Notes: generated by a model from the sequence alone, not told the origin. DNA of 36,682 bases from Planctomycetaceae bacterium (GCA_947474065.1 CANJHD010000021.1:1-36682); one strand, 5' to 3'; positions 7,678 to 16,824 are shown, counted from the stretch's first letter. Program-made: numbers and translations.

Positions 7678-8157
7678 ATGACTGCCTTCTGGCTTTGCAA
7701 GACCGAACCGTCCGTCTATTCCATCACGGACTTGCGCCGTGACGGCGTCACAGGCTGGGAATGCATTCGCAATTACCAAGCGCGCAACTTCATGCGCGAT
7801 TCCATGTCTGCGGGTGATCGTGTGTTGATCTACCACTCCAATGCGGACCCAACCGGCGTTGCAGGCATTGCAGAGGTGGTGGGCGAGCCGCGTGCCGATC
7901 CGACCCAGTTCGATGTCAAGAGCGAATACCACGACCCGAAGTCAACGCGCGCCGCACCGCGCTGGGTGATGCGCGACCTGAAGTTCGTGCAGTGCTTCAG
8001 CCGCATAGTGACCCTTGACGAGCTGCGCACCGCAGCAGCCCTGAAGTCCATGGCAGCACTGCAGAAGGGAAATCGGCTGAGCGTGACTCCGGTGACTGCT
8101 GCAGAGTTTGCCGCGGTGTTGCGGATGGACGCTTCTTCAGCAGGCCAGAAGCGCTGA
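7678..8157 (+). CDS. EVE-domain (PUA-like) protein
   Basis: 159 residues, the usual size for a stand-alone EVE domain of the thymocyte nuclear protein 1 family. The start FWLCKTEPSVYSITDLRRDG, then GWECIRNYQARNFMRD, then GDRVLIYHSN and GVAGIAEVVGEPRADPTQFD, matches the family along its length. EVE domains have a PUA-like fold and are known or predicted to bind modified bases in nucleic acid; the bacterial ligand is not settled. The gene is divergent from 6103-7653 across only 24 bp. It is followed 53 bp later by lemA, which has its own Shine-Dalgarno sequence and a possible promoter. Confidence 0.92.
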   Translation: MTAFWLCKTEPSVYSITDLRRDGVTGWECIRNYQARNFMRDSMSAGDRVLIYHSNADPTGVAGIAEVVGEPRADPTQFDVKSEYHDPKSTRAAPRWVMRDLKFVQCFSRIVTLDELRTAAALKSMAALQKGNRLSVTPVTAAEFAAVLRMDASSAGQKR

Positions 8158-8163
8158 TTGGGG

Positions 8164-8204
8164 TATCGTTTACGCCGTCGCCAGCATTCGTTGGCGCAAG
8201 GAGG
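8164..8204 (+). promoter_or_regulatory. Possible promoter, leader hairpin and strong Shine-Dalgarno of lemA
   Basis: TATCGT (8164-8169) fits the TANNNT pattern but lies 41 nt before the ATG, so it would make a short leader. The leader holds a stem CGCCA (8179-8183) / TGGCG (8192-8196) directly before AAGGAGG (8198-8204), which is 6 nt from the lemA ATG. This is the strongest ribosome-binding site in the window. The promoter part is tentative; the ribosome-binding site is clear. Confidence 0.55.
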
Positions 8205-8210
8205 ACTTCG

Positions 8211-8792
8211 ATGGGTGGAATCACAGTCGTCGCGCTTGGAATGATTGGCCTGATCGCCGTCTTGGCAATCATTCTGGTGCTGTGGGGCATTGGGGTTTAC
8301 AACTCACTGACACGCTCGCGCATTGCCGCGCAAGGGTCTTTCAGTGGAATTGATGTTGAGCTGAAGCGTCGCCATGACCTAGTGCCAAACCTTGTCAATA
8401 CCGTCAAGGGCTACGCCGCACATGAGAAGCAGACCTTTGAGAGTGTGATCTCGGCGCGCGCTGCTGCCGTGCGCCCCAACATGAATATGGATGAGCGCCT
8501 CAAGGCTGAGCAAGGCCTGAGCGGTGCACTTGGTCGCCTCATGGCAGTGGCCGAGGCGTATCCAGACTTGAAGGCGAATCAGAATTTCCTGCAACTGCAG
8601 GGCGAGCTCTCGCAGATTGAAAATCGAATCGCTGGTGCTCGCGGTGGTTACAACGGCGCGGCGCAGACGTTCAATACCATCGCGCGGCAGTTCCCGGCGA
8701 TGTTCATCGCGCGTATGTGTGGTTTCCAAGACATGCCATTCTTTGAAGTGGATGATCCGGCGCAGCGCAATGCTCCGCAGGTTCAGTTCTGA
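8211..8792 (+). CDS. lemA: LemA family membrane protein
   Basis: 193 residues. One N-terminal transmembrane helix (~residues 5-27) is followed by the family signature YNSLTRSRIAAQGSFSGIDVELKRRHDLVPNLVNTVKGY, with HEKQTFESVISARA after it. The rest is a helical bundle containing LSGALGRLMAVAEAYPDLKANQNFLQLQ, and the C-terminal AQTFNTIARQFP and PFFEV are also typical. (Segments are named to locate motifs.) LemA proteins are N-out membrane proteins of unclear biochemical role, often near an M48-like protease or TPM-domain gene; neither is adjacent here. A strong AAGGAGG precedes the ATG by 6 nt. The ruvB ATG follows the lemA stop by 14 nt. Confidence 0.93.
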   Translation: MGGITVVALGMIGLIAVLAIILVLWGIGVYNSLTRSRIAAQGSFSGIDVELKRRHDLVPNLVNTVKGYAAHEKQTFESVISARAAAVRPNMNMDERLKAEQGLSGALGRLMAVAEAYPDLKANQNFLQLQGELSQIENRIAGARGGYNGAAQTFNTIARQFPAMFIARMCGFQDMPFFEVDDPAQRNAPQVQF

Positions 8793-8806
8793 CAGGCTTC
8801 GTTGGC

Positions 8807-9835
8807 ATGGCACGCGAACGCATCGTTTCTGCAGCAGAACAAGCAACGGACGCCGAACAGGCGACCGGTGCGCTGCGCCCAGTTCGTATTGATGAGTACG
8901 TCGGGCAGCGCGATCTGATTGAACGGATTCGTATTGCTATTGAAGCTGCCAAGGGGCGCGGCGAGCCCATGGAGCACGTGCTGTTGCATGGTCCACCAGG
9001 ACTTGGAAAGACCACTCTGGCGCATGTCATTGCTGCGGAAATGGGCACGCGCGCCTATGTGACGAGTGGCCCAGCTCTTACCAAGGCTGCCGACCTGATT
9101 GGCACGCTCACCAAGATGGAGGCTCACGATGTTCTCTTCATTGATGAGATTCACCGCCTGCCGACCGCAGTTGAGGAATACATTTATCCCGCGATGGAAG
9201 ACTTTCGTATCGATTTCACTGTCGATAGCGGAATGAATTCCAAAGTGGTGACGATCGGGCTGCGGCCGTTCACTCTGATTGGCGCTACTACGCGCTCGGG
9301 TCTATTGACGCAGGCATTGCGATCACGATTTGGAATTGCGCACAATCTCGGCTTCTATCCGGTCGCGGACATTGTTGCGATTCTTGCGCGCGCCGCTGGG
9401 TTGTTGCGCATGGATGGTATTTCTGCAAGCACCCTGCAATCCATTGCCGAACGCAGTCGTGGCACACCGCGCGTTGCGCTCCGGCTCCTGCGCCGCGTTC
9501 GCGACTTCTCCGCAGTGCGCGCATCGGGGCGACTCGACACGCGTGTAGTGGACGATGCGCTGGCGCTTGAAGGCGTTGATGCGCTCGGGCTTGACGAACT
9601 TGACCGTCGCTACTTGCGAACCTTGGCAACGACTTACGGCGGCGGACCCGCCGGGCTTGAGGCGATCGCCGCCACCATTGGCGAAGATGCGCTGACACTT
9701 GAAGATGTGGTCGAGCCCTACCTGTTGCAGGTTGGATTCTTGGCACGCACCCGGCAGGGCAGGCGGCTCACGCCAGCAGCATTCCGTCATGTGGGCATGG
9801 AGCCGCCGGCGCGTTCTGAAGAATTATTCGATTAA
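8807..9835 (+). CDS. ruvB: Holliday junction branch migration helicase RuvB
   Basis: 342 residues, normal length. The hexameric AAA+ motor works with RuvA and RuvC to move Holliday junctions during recombinational repair. Walker A is HGPPGLGKTT (61-70), Walker B ends in DEIHR (113-117), sensor 1 is IGATTRSG, and the Arg-containing LRSRFG follows. The C-terminal winged helix carries the DNA-binding region (EPYLLQVGFLARTRQGR). All key residues are present. The start has no clear Shine-Dalgarno sequence and sits 14 nt after lemA, so translation probably depends on the upstream gene. No ruvA or ruvC is in the window. It converges on lptD with a 48-bp gap. Confidence 0.97.
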   Translation: MARERIVSAAEQATDAEQATGALRPVRIDEYVGQRDLIERIRIAIEAAKGRGEPMEHVLLHGPPGLGKTTLAHVIAAEMGTRAYVTSGPALTKAADLIGTLTKMEAHDVLFIDEIHRLPTAVEEYIYPAMEDFRIDFTVDSGMNSKVVTIGLRPFTLIGATTRSGLLTQALRSRFGIAHNLGFYPVADIVAILARAAGLLRMDGISASTLQSIAERSRGTPRVALRLLRRVRDFSAVRASGRLDTRVVDDALALEGVDALGLDELDRRYLRTLATTYGGGPAGLEAIAATIGEDALTLEDVVEPYLLQVGFLARTRQGRRLTPAAFRHVGMEPPARSEELFD

Positions 9836-9836
9836 C

Positions 9837-9881
9837 GCGCGCACAGGAATGGGGCGTCTCGCAGCTATTCCAATCACGCGC
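9837..9881. terminator. Possible bidirectional stem structure between ruvB and lptD
   Basis: Two nested inverted pairs lie in the convergent gap: GCGCG (9837-9841) with CGCGC (9877-9881), and inside them GGAAT (9846-9850) with ATTCC (9867-9871). There is no U-run on either side and the loop is 16 nt, so this is not a standard intrinsic terminator. Low confidence. Confidence 0.2.
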
Positions 9882-9883
9882 AA

Positions 9884-12800
9884 TTAGCGATTGATTGCCT
9901 GCGTGGTGAATGGCATTGCGCTCGCCTTGCCGCCGATTGCAATATTGATGCCACCAAAGTACTGACCCTGAATTGCGTCGTAGCCAAAGGTGGCAAGAAG
10001 CGTGAAGTCAGGCATTTCCCGGCTGAGGTTCGCAGTAAACAGGCGGAAATCGTTCTCTTGCAGGTCGTACGTGGGCACGAATGAGACGGTGTATGCCTTG
10101 CTGATCTGGTAGTTCACGCCACCCGACAGTAGCGAATCCGACAGATAGATGCTCTTCGGTGCAAAGTTGTTGACGCCGCGATACTCAATGAATGTCGAAA
10201 CATCCGGCGAGTGCTGCATGGTCGCGCCGATCGAGCCACGTCCGGCGCTGGCGATACCAAAGGCTCCAGTGCCTTCGGATGGCAGGTCATCGGCGAGGAG
10301 GTATGTGAGGCTTCCGCGCAGAGTCAACGAACTGCTCGCTGCAAATTGGAAGCTGCCGTACGCATTGCGGCCCCACTGACTGAGTTCTGGGCGCCAGGAG
10401 AAGTACTGTGGGAACAGACTTTGCTTGTACTTGGCACCATCGGTGTAGTTGCGCGCGAGGTCATCGCCGCTTTCGTTCCACATGATTCCAACATCAAGCA
10501 TTAGCCAGTCGACCGATTGCCAGTTGCCCGGTCCGCCGCGCATGGTTTGCAAGCGTTGCTTCAATCCAGCCTGAACCGCGGCGCCGCCAGTAGCACCTTC
10601 CATCTCTTGGTCGTACACCGCATAGGCGAGGTTGTCAGCGGAGTTGTAGCCAGCCCAGGTGTTGACATAGGGGGTCAGCACATGTCGCATCCGGTGCAGG
10701 TCGAGCATGGCCACTTCGAATTTATCGAAATTGGAAGAGAAGTCTGCGCTCGAACGGAAGCCAGTAGCGACGATGGCGCGGAAGTCTTCCGCATTCTCGT
10801 TATAGGTGGTTCGATCGCCGCTGACATATCCAAACACATTGGCTGATGTGAATGGCGTGAATTTCCAGCCATTACCGCCGAATGTGCTGGAGAGCTCTTG
10901 TCGCGTAAAGATGCGTGCGACCGTATCGCTGTTGTATCCACTCGACTCATAGAGATCCGACAGCATGGTCGAATTAGTGAATGTCTTGCCAGGGGCGTAT
11001 GTCTGCCCATTGAGGTTGAAAGTGTTGTTCTTGACGCCAGTGCTCGCCTGGGAGCCACCGCCGAACTCCAAGGCCATCAGGTTCATGTTGTATTCCTGCT
11101 GCCAGACAATGGAATCGCCAAACAGCGTGTCGCCCCAACGCTTGTAGGCAACTTCGGGGAACTTTCGCACCTGATACGGGCGGGAGGCCAACTGCGAACT
11201 GTTGGTGATGACATCGTTCGTCGGGACGGCGGCAAGCGCGGAGAATTCCGATCGATCGCCGCGGTCTACGTAGTAGGTGCTAGTTTCGCGCTGGAACTCA
11301 GTAGCAAATTGCTGCTGCCGCCAAATTTGCAGGAAACTCTCATCGGTCACATAGGACGTCCGCAACTGAAGCTTTGAAGTGTCAGAGAAATCAAATTCGC
11401 GACTCACGTTGAATGTTCCGCGAATAGTGTCGCTTGCCACCACTTCTTTGCCCGCTGATGTTTGTTCGGGATTTCCGAAGTCATCAATCACCAGCACATC
11501 AATCTTGGCTCCAGAGACTTTGCCCTTGACGCCGCCGCCTGCGCCGTAATTAGTGAGCGCCTCCTGCACAAGGTTGAGGTCGGTGTCGCGCGGCTTGGCA
11601 ATTCCCATCAGAGAGAACAGATCCCACTCTGAGTAGATCTGCGCGCCGGTCTTCTCGTTGTAATTGCCGCCGATAGCGCGAATCGGCGGCGTCATATCGC
11701 CTTCCGATGCAAACTCCGGTAGCCAGAAGAACGGCACTGATCCGGTCTTGAATGTCACATTCTCAGCGCGGAGTTTGCTGATTGTCCCGCCGTCGAAACC
11801 TTCCGCTTCGGTGATAGTTGCGCGATCGGCGCCGATCGAAAGATGTGGCTCGAAGAATTCACTCATCGAGATTTGAATATCGTTGCCTTCGAACTGCTGC
11901 TGCGAATACTGACGCAATTCGGCAGCGCGCGCGATCAGTGGAATGCCACCCCGAGCAGTGGTGCGCAGGACACTGTCCACCATGCTCGCCTTGCCAGTTG
12001 CAAAGTCGTAGTAGGCGCGGCGCGCACGAATCACATATTTGAAATCGGTGGCATAGACGTCGCCCTCGAGGTAGATGCCGGCAACCGAGTCTGCGCTGGT
12101 TTCGGTGCTTCCGCCCTTGAGTGCGCCGAGCGTCCCCTTCTTTAGGAACACCACGCCGCGATCAGCACGCATTTGCAGAGCGCGCGACGCCCCGCCTTCG
12201 AAACGCGGCAGCACATCAATGGTGACACCCTTGGTGAGGGCGACTTGATCGGTCTTTGCATCAGCGTCAATTTGCTCAGCAGCGAACGCCACCATACTGT
12301 CGGGGGCGACGATTGGTCGTGCCGATGAGCCGGCGATCGCTTCACCAGCAAACACTGGAATCTTCGGAGCGGTTGGCATCTGCGCCATCAATTGCGCTGC
12401 ACCGGGCTGCGCGGCAGCCTCAATTTTTGCAGCAACGCTTGGGTCGAGCGGCGCGTTCTCGCCAACCACCATCGGGGCTGGCTTTGGTGGCCGCGGTGGT
12501 CGAAGAACTTCCGGCAGGATGCGAAGCGCAGGCGGCTTGTCCGCAAGTTCTACGAGGTACGCGGCCAACCGCTGCTGTGCGCGCGCAAGGTCTTCGTTGG
12601 GAGCGGGTGCAGTTGGTTCAAAGAGAACTGCAGAGAGCGAGACATCGCCGTAGGTACTCGCAGTGATGAACAGGTTTGATCCGCCTGCGCCGAGACCTGC
12701 AGCTTTGGTTGGCTCGATAGTTTCTGGAAACCACACGGCGATCTGCGTGATGAGTCCCTTGGCACTCGGTATGCGTTCAATCCATAGGACCGCGCGCTCG

Positions 12801-13072
12801 GCGGTGAAGTCGTAGGTGCCCAGGTTTACGCTGACGCGACCGGAGAGATAAACGCGTTGCGTGCTATCAACTTTCCACACATGAGCGTTGGTGGCCCGCA
12901 GTGAGATTGGCCAAATGCCGGGCTCGGTCGGAATGACAAATCCGCCCAATCGATCACCTTCGACACGCGCGCGTTCCACCTGCGCATGTGCGGTGGAAAG
13001 AACCGTCGCGACGCCGATGCACCCCACAAGGGAGGAGAGGGTTCGCAAGGTGGTGAGTGACGCGCGGGGCAC
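9884..13072 (-). CDS. lptD: LptD/OstA-like outer membrane lipopolysaccharide assembly protein
   Basis: 1062 residues from a GTG start. Residues 1-30 are a signal peptide (hydrophobic core, then AHA-Q). The N-terminal part has OstA-like repeats in which strands mark a modified polysaccharide-binding jellyroll: VYLSGRVSVNLGTYDFTAERA at ~75, and IYLEGDVYATDFKYVIRARRAYYDFATGK near 330. After SVPFFWLPEFA comes a long beta-barrel region with alternating aromatic strands and a Gly-rich C-terminus (YFGGINIAIGGK). LptD inserts LPS into the outer leaflet with LptE. The Pro-rich linker at ~190-210 and the total length exceed the common ~800 residues. A TAGCCT box lies 7 nt before the GTG. It follows the UbiA-like gene on the same strand with a 30-bp gap. 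The general fold is clear; strict orthology to LptD is less so. Confidence 0.75.
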   Translation of the reverse strand: MPRASLTTLRTLSSLVGCIGVATVLSTAHAQVERARVEGDRLGGFVIPTEPGIWPISLRATNAHVWKVDSTQRVYLSGRVSVNLGTYDFTAERAVLWIERIPSAKGLITQIAVWFPETIEPTKAAGLGAGGSNLFITASTYGDVSLSAVLFEPTAPAPNEDLARAQQRLAAYLVELADKPPALRILPEVLRPPRPPKPAPMVVGENAPLDPSVAAKIEAAAQPGAAQLMAQMPTAPKIPVFAGEAIAGSSARPIVAPDSMVAFAAEQIDADAKTDQVALTKGVTIDVLPRFEGGASRALQMRADRGVVFLKKGTLGALKGGSTETSADSVAGIYLEGDVYATDFKYVIRARRAYYDFATGKASMVDSVLRTTARGGIPLIARAAELRQYSQQQFEGNDIQISMSEFFEPHLSIGADRATITEAEGFDGGTISKLRAENVTFKTGSVPFFWLPEFASEGDMTPPIRAIGGNYNEKTGAQIYSEWDLFSLMGIAKPRDTDLNLVQEALTNYGAGGGVKGKVSGAKIDVLVIDDFGNPEQTSAGKEVVASDTIRGTFNVSREFDFSDTSKLQLRTSYVTDESFLQIWRQQQFATEFQRETSTYYVDRGDRSEFSALAAVPTNDVITNSSQLASRPYQVRKFPEVAYKRWGDTLFGDSIVWQQEYNMNLMALEFGGGSQASTGVKNNTFNLNGQTYAPGKTFTNSTMLSDLYESSGYNSDTVARIFTRQELSSTFGGNGWKFTPFTSANVFGYVSGDRTTYNENAEDFRAIVATGFRSSADFSSNFDKFEVAMLDLHRMRHVLTPYVNTWAGYNSADNLAYAVYDQEMEGATGGAAVQAGLKQRLQTMRGGPGNWQSVDWLMLDVGIMWNESGDDLARNYTDGAKYKQSLFPQYFSWRPELSQWGRNAYGSFQFAASSSLTLRGSLTYLLADDLPSEGTGAFGIASAGRGSIGATMQHSPDVSTFIEYRGVNNFAPKSIYLSDSLLSGGVNYQISKAYTVSFVPTYDLQENDFRLFTANLSREMPDFTLLATFGYDAIQGQYFGGINIAIGGKASAMPFTTQAINR

Positions 13073-13079
13073 GCGCGGA

Positions 13080-13085
13080 AGGCTA
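13080..13085 (-). promoter_or_regulatory. TANNNT box (TAGCCT) before lptD
   Basis: On the minus strand TAGCCT is followed by 7 nt and the GTG start of lptD at 13072, with no Shine-Dalgarno sequence in between. It lies in the 30-bp gap after the UbiA-like gene, so lptD may have its own leaderless transcript. Confidence 0.45.
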
Positions 13086-13102
13086 CTTGAGTGGCGGACG
13101 AT

Positions 13103-14155
13103 TCACCGCCAACTGATCGGGCGTCCGCTCAATCCGTTGATTTCTTTGAGCAAGGTCATTGCCACAATCCCGGCGAGGGCGAGTGCTGCCATGCCCAGTG
13201 CCTCGGCCTGGAGTCCGGCTGCCATGAGCCATGCCGCGGCGTAAACGGCTTGCCACATGGCGCCGTAGCGACGGAGGCGCTCAGCGCCAGCCGGACCGGG
13301 CGAACCTGCGACTTTCGCGCGCACGAGGAGCAGAAATCCGGCAAGTGCGAGGACTGGCCAGATGATGCCGATTGGTCCCGATCCGATCAATTCATCGCCG
13401 CGTGCTACTTGTGGCCAGTAGCCGCCGGCGGAGTTGCGTGCTGCAAGCGCCCCGCCTCCAAGCAGGATGATCGACCAGAACAACCATGCTGCGATCAGTG
13501 AAAGAATTCGCTTGGTGCCAAAGTAGGGCCGCTTGTCTTCATATCGATGCACACTGGCAGCGATGGCCACAGCGTGAGACATGGACCACCAGATCGGCAG
13601 AGTGAAAGTCAGCGTCCAGTTGGGGATCAGCATGTTCGCCGCATGGACGAGACCGATAGTGACGATGCCGATCGATGGAATGTGTTTACCGATGGCGTCG
13701 TAGAACATGACGGCCGCTGCAACGGCAACGGTCAGGATGAGCGCCGGCTCGCCGAGCGCGCTTGCGGAAATCACCGCCGCCATGAGCGCGCCAAATGAAA
13801 GCAGCGCGGCGCTTGAAGTTCGAATGCGACCCGCAGCGAGGGGGCGCTCTGGACTGAAGCGCCGATCATGGCGGATATCGAGAAGGTCATTGAGACTGGC
13901 GGCGAAACTGAACAAGCCGATCGCAACTACGGCGGTGCAGACCAGCGCCTTCCAGAGTGGCATGTGGTAAAGCGGCAGGTGCACGTACCGGGGGTCGGCC
14001 CGCGTGAGCAGCGTCACCAGCCACAGCTCGCATACCGCGCCGAACGCGAGGGAGAGCCGTGTCAGTTGGAACGCGTCGAGGATGCGCTCAGCAACAGGAC
14101 GCACAGGGCCATGGTAACGGGGCGCTGCTACGATCATCAGCCCGACGCCGGGCAT
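13103..14155 (-). CDS. UbiA-family membrane prenyltransferase
   Basis: 350 residues from the ATG at 14155 (an in-frame ATG at 14137 would give 344). It is a multi-pass membrane protein with about eight or nine hydrophobic helices. The first Asp-rich motif N89-D90-L-L-D93-I-R-H-D97, followed by RRFSPERPLAAGRI, is the UbiA-superfamily polyprenyl-diphosphate binding site with bound magnesium. The second site reads YDAIGKHIPSIGIVTIGLVHAANMLI, where the usual Arg of the G-x-x-R segment is His. The acceptor (quinone head group, chlorophyllide, sugar or glycerol phosphate) cannot be told from sequence. It precedes lptD on the same strand. The frame runs on upstream into the antisense of ribH, which I treat as non-coding. 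Confidence 0.8.
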   Translation of the reverse strand: MPGVGLMIVAAPRYHGPVRPVAERILDAFQLTRLSLAFGAVCELWLVTLLTRADPRYVHLPLYHMPLWKALVCTAVVAIGLFSFAASLNDLLDIRHDRRFSPERPLAAGRIRTSSAALLSFGALMAAVISASALGEPALILTVAVAAAVMFYDAIGKHIPSIGIVTIGLVHAANMLIPNWTLTFTLPIWWSMSHAVAIAASVHRYEDKRPYFGTKRILSLIAAWLFWSIILLGGGALAARNSAGGYWPQVARGDELIGSGPIGIIWPVLALAGFLLLVRAKVAGSPGPAGAERLRRYGAMWQAVYAAAWLMAAGLQAEALGMAALALAGIVAMTLLKEINGLSGRPISWR

Positions 14156-14245
14156 GCCGCCGGTATGCCCTTGCGAGAGAGTTTGTGGAGAGTTCCCAAA
14201 CAGTTCGGCAGTTGCCCGAGAATTCACGAGAGATCCGAACCGAAA

Positions 14246-14716
14246 ATGAAGGCTGACAGCAACATTCCCGCCGACGCGCGCGGACTCCGCGTGGCGATCG
14301 TGGTAAGCGGGTATCACCGTGAGATCACCGAGGCAATGGAAGCCGCGGCGACCGCCGAGTTTCTGCACCTTGGTGGCCAAGCAGTGGACATCGTTCGCCT
14401 GCAGGCTCCTGGCGCATTTGAAATACCGCTGCTCATTGACACAGCACTCTCTCGAGCGGGCATCGCGGCAGCGGTGGCGATCGGTTGCATTGTGCGCGGC
14501 GAGACGCGGCATGACCGACATCTTGGACAAGCCGTTACCAATGAGTTGGCGCGAATTTCCGTTGCGCGCGGCAAGCCAGTTGGTCTTGCCGTGTTGACGG
14601 TTGAAAATCTGAAGCAGGCACGCGCGCGGGCCGGTGGCGACTTAGGAAACAAGGGCGCAGAAGCAATGAAGGCGGCGCTCGCTTGTGTGCGCGTGTGCGA
14701 GGATCTCCGTCAATGA
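14246..14716 (+). CDS. ribH: 6,7-dimethyl-8-ribityllumazine synthase
   Basis: 156 residues, normal length. It condenses 5-amino-6-ribitylamino-uracil with 3,4-dihydroxy-2-butanone 4-phosphate, the penultimate step of riboflavin synthesis. Motifs in order are [28 protein letters not shown], the active-site [11 protein letters not shown] with the conserved His, [15 protein letters not shown], and [13 protein letters not shown] with the phosphate-binding Arg. The usual Phe-Asn near residue 22 that stacks on the pyrimidine reads Tyr-His, a mild change. The start is set by similarity because no clear Shine-Dalgarno sequence or TANNNT box precedes it. The stop overlaps the nusB ATG (ATGA), so the two are translationally coupled. 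No FMN riboswitch fold was recognised in the 90 bp upstream. Confidence 0.94.
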   Translation: MKADSNIPADARGLRVAIVVSGYHREITEAMEAAATAEFLHLGGQAVDIVRLQAPGAFEIPLLIDTALSRAGIAAAVAIGCIVRGETRHDRHLGQAVTNELARISVARGKPVGLAVLTVENLKQARARAGGDLGNKGAEAMKAALACVRVCEDLRQ

Positions 14717-15240
14717 CTAGCAATGAACGAACATCGGGTGCGGGCGCTTCGGGCGGACACGAACGCCTTCCTGAAGGCGCTGCCACATTAGCGATGCGGC
14801 GGTGCGCACTGCAAGCGATGTACCAGTTAGATGCGGGGCAAAGCTCGGATGCGGCGCTGGTCGGTATGTCACAGGCGGAAACGGATATTGACCACGCATC
14901 ACGCGGCGATATTGAGCGCGGTATTGCGCTTGCAGCACTTGCCTGGGAATTCCATGACGACGCAGATCGCGAAATTGCCACACTGGCGCGCGAATGGCCT
15001 CCGCATCGACAGCCTGTTGTTGATCGAAATCTCTTGCGCCTTGGTTGGTATGAACTGCGTCAATCATCGGAGCCGCCGCGCAAAGTGGTCAGCGATGCTG
15101 TGGAATTAGCAAAGGAATTTGGCACTGCAGACAGCGGAAAATTCGTAAACGGGGTGCTTGACAAGATTATGAATGGCGTAGGCGGCGACGCGACTGCAGG
15201 CGAAGCCGCTGAAGATGCGGAATCCGTGGGGGAAGGCTGA
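14713..15240 (+). CDS. nusB: Transcription antitermination factor NusB
   Basis: 175 residues. An all-helical RNA-binding protein that pairs with NusE (S10) at boxA to keep polymerase processive on rRNA operons. The core [17 protein letters not shown], then [13 protein letters not shown], then [31 protein letters not shown] (motif order given, not one continuous quotation) is typical. A ~20-residue N-terminal extension and an acidic Gly/Ala/Glu tail (~155-175) lie outside the usual domain. The ATG overlaps the ribH stop in an ATGA. It ends one nucleotide before the ftsY ATG. ribH-nusB is a common bacterial arrangement. Confidence 0.93.
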   Translation: MTSNERTSGAGASGGHERLPEGAATLAMRRCALQAMYQLDAGQSSDAALVGMSQAETDIDHASRGDIERGIALAALAWEFHDDADREIATLAREWPPHRQPVVDRNLLRLGWYELRQSSEPPRKVVSDAVELAKEFGTADSGKFVNGVLDKIMNGVGGDATAGEAAEDAESVGEG

Positions 15241-15241
15241 G

Positions 15242-16162
15242 ATGTTCTTTCGCGCCGCGGTCGATGCGATCAAGCGTGGCTTGCAGAAGACTGCTGAAGT
15301 GTTCGGCGCAGGGTTTCGTTCCATTCTGCATGGTCGGACGCTGAGCGAAGAGCTTATTGACGAAATTGAGCGAACGCTGGTCTCGGCCGATGTGGGAGTG
15401 CGCGCCGCGCGTGAGATCGCAGCAGAGTTGCGTACGGAGTTTCGCTCCGGCCGCGTGCCGCGCGGTGAAGATGCAATTGAATTTCTCAAGGCGCGACTGA
15501 AGGCGCGACTGGCATCTGGTTCGCGCGAGATTGCCGTGGCGGATTCAAAGCCGACTGTGGTGCTTGTTGTGGGGATCAACGGCGCTGGTAAGACCACGAG
15601 TGTTGCAAAGATTGCCAAGAGTTTGAAGGATGATGGGCGCACGGTGTTGCTAGCAGCTGCGGACACTTTCCGCGCGGGCGCGGTGGCGCAATTGGAAACA
15701 TGGTCGCGCCGCTTGGGTGTTGATCTAGTGAAAGGCGCGCAAGGGGCGGACCCGGCAGCGGTGGCTTTCGATGCTGCGGATGCAGCGATTGCACGCGGCG
15801 TGGATGTGCTGCTTGTGGATACGGCGGGTCGCCTGCACACTCAAGACAATCTGATGCGGCAATTGACCAAAATCAGGAATGTGCTTGCCAAGAAGATCCC
15901 CGGCGCGCCGCACGAAATTCTCTTGGTGCTTGATGCCACGAGTGGACAGAACGCGGTGTTGCAGGCCACGGCGTTCAAAGCCGCTTGCGATGTGAGCGGC
16001 ATATTCCTTGCAAAGCTTGATGGCACCGCCAAGGGTGGCATTGTGGTGGCCATCCGCGACGCGCTTGATGTGCCGGTAAAACTCGTTGGAGTTGGTGAAA
16101 CACCCGACGATGTGCAGCCCTTTGATCCGGATAGATTCGTGGAAGCCATGTTTGCTGCGTGA
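15242..16162 (+). CDS. ftsY: Signal recognition particle receptor FtsY
   Basis: 306 residues consisting of the NG domain, with almost none of the acidic A region found in proteobacterial FtsY. It receives SRP-ribosome complexes at the inner membrane through a GTPase heterodimer with Ffh. Motifs are VVGINGAGKTTS (P-loop), AAADTFRAGAVAQLETW, LVDTAGRLHTQDNLM, LDATSGQNAV and LAKLDGTAKGG (the TKLD position, with Ala). The N-domain begins at the start with FFRAAVDAIKRGLQK and an amphipathic helix suited to membrane contact. The ATG at 15242 is chosen over 15215 because GGGGGAAGG lies about 6 nt upstream. Confidence 0.95.
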   Translation: MFFRAAVDAIKRGLQKTAEVFGAGFRSILHGRTLSEELIDEIERTLVSADVGVRAAREIAAELRTEFRSGRVPRGEDAIEFLKARLKARLASGSREIAVADSKPTVVLVVGINGAGKTTSVAKIAKSLKDDGRTVLLAAADTFRAGAVAQLETWSRRLGVDLVKGAQGADPAAVAFDAADAAIARGVDVLLVDTAGRLHTQDNLMRQLTKIRNVLAKKIPGAPHEILLVLDATSGQNAVLQATAFKAACDVSGIFLAKLDGTAKGGIVVAIRDALDVPVKLVGVGETPDDVQPFDPDRFVEAMFAA

Positions 16163-16173
16163 GCGGGTCTGCC

Positions 16174-16179
16174 TAGAAT
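16174..16179 (+). promoter_or_regulatory. TANNNT box (TAGAAT) before the prepilin-like gene
   Basis: TAGAAT matches the TATAAT consensus at five of six positions and is followed by exactly 6 nt and the ATG at 16186. A weak TTGCTG lies 16 nt upstream. This is the clearest leaderless-type promoter in the window, in the 23-bp gap after ftsY. Confidence 0.6.
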
Positions 16180-16185
16180 GCAAGC

Positions 16186-16824
16186 ATGCGTCGGAGAGCA
16201 TTCACACTTGTTGAGCTGCTGGTGGTGCTTGCCATCATCGGGATGCTGATCGGGATCATCGTGCCGAGTGCGCGCGCTATTCAGCGTGAAAGTCAGAATG
16301 CGGGTTGCCTGTCCAACCTGCGCCAAGATTTCATTGCGGTTGATTCATTTCGACAGCAGAACTCAGGTCGGCTGCCGATGTGTGAATTCTTGCCCGTGGT
16401 GACCGATGCGGGCATCGATGGTGGGCTGCCGAACTTTCTCTCCGGCTTCTTGCCAGCAAATGCTTCATCATGGATTTGTCCTGCTGACCAAGATGAGGAA
16501 TCGCTTTCTACGGGAACCAGTTACATGTATCTGCCGGGGTTGCTTCGCTACACGCCCGCGGTGCAGGTGGACGTTGTGACGCTTCTGATGTCATTTGATC
16601 CGACGACGACATCGATGGATCGTCTGATGACCGTGCGATTGGATGCGGAGGCGCGTGCAATGACAGACTTCTTTGAACGCGAGGCCGCTCGGTATCCATT
16701 GCTCACCGATAGTCAAGATCGTCATCGCCGCGTTGGCGTGGAACGCAACGGCGTCTACATTGACGGCAGTGCGCGTATGGCGTTGGATCTCACTGCGGAT
16801 TCAGAAACTGGAGCAACACCATGA
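16186..16824 (+). CDS. Prepilin-type N-terminal methylation-domain protein (pseudopilin-like)
   Basis: 212 residues. The N-terminus MRRRAFTLVELLVVLAII is a type IV prepilin signal: three Arg, the cleavage site before Phe (Ala instead of the usual Gly at -1), Glu at +5, then a ~20-residue hydrophobic helix. The rest includes two cysteines (GCLSNLRQ and WICPADQ) and a late VYIDGSARMAL. This resembles the large planctomycete family of secretion-like prepilin proteins, whose function is mostly unknown; a minor pseudopilin of a type II-like system is possible. Its stop overlaps the next gene in an ATGA. No other secretion genes are nearby. Confidence 0.85.
   Translation: MRRRAFTLVELLVVLAIIGMLIGIIVPSARAIQRESQNAGCLSNLRQDFIAVDSFRQQNSGRLPMCEFLPVVTDAGIDGGLPNFLSGFLPANASSWICPADQDEESLSTGTSYMYLPGLLRYTPAVQVDVVTLLMSFDPTTTSMDRLMTVRLDAEARAMTDFFEREAARYPLLTDSQDRHRRVGVERNGVYIDGSARMALDLTADSETGATP

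Noticed and set aside
14156-14245. FMN riboswitch upstream of ribH
   Set aside because: The 90-bp gap lacks the conserved RFN-element segments; only a weak stem near 14182-14200 is present.
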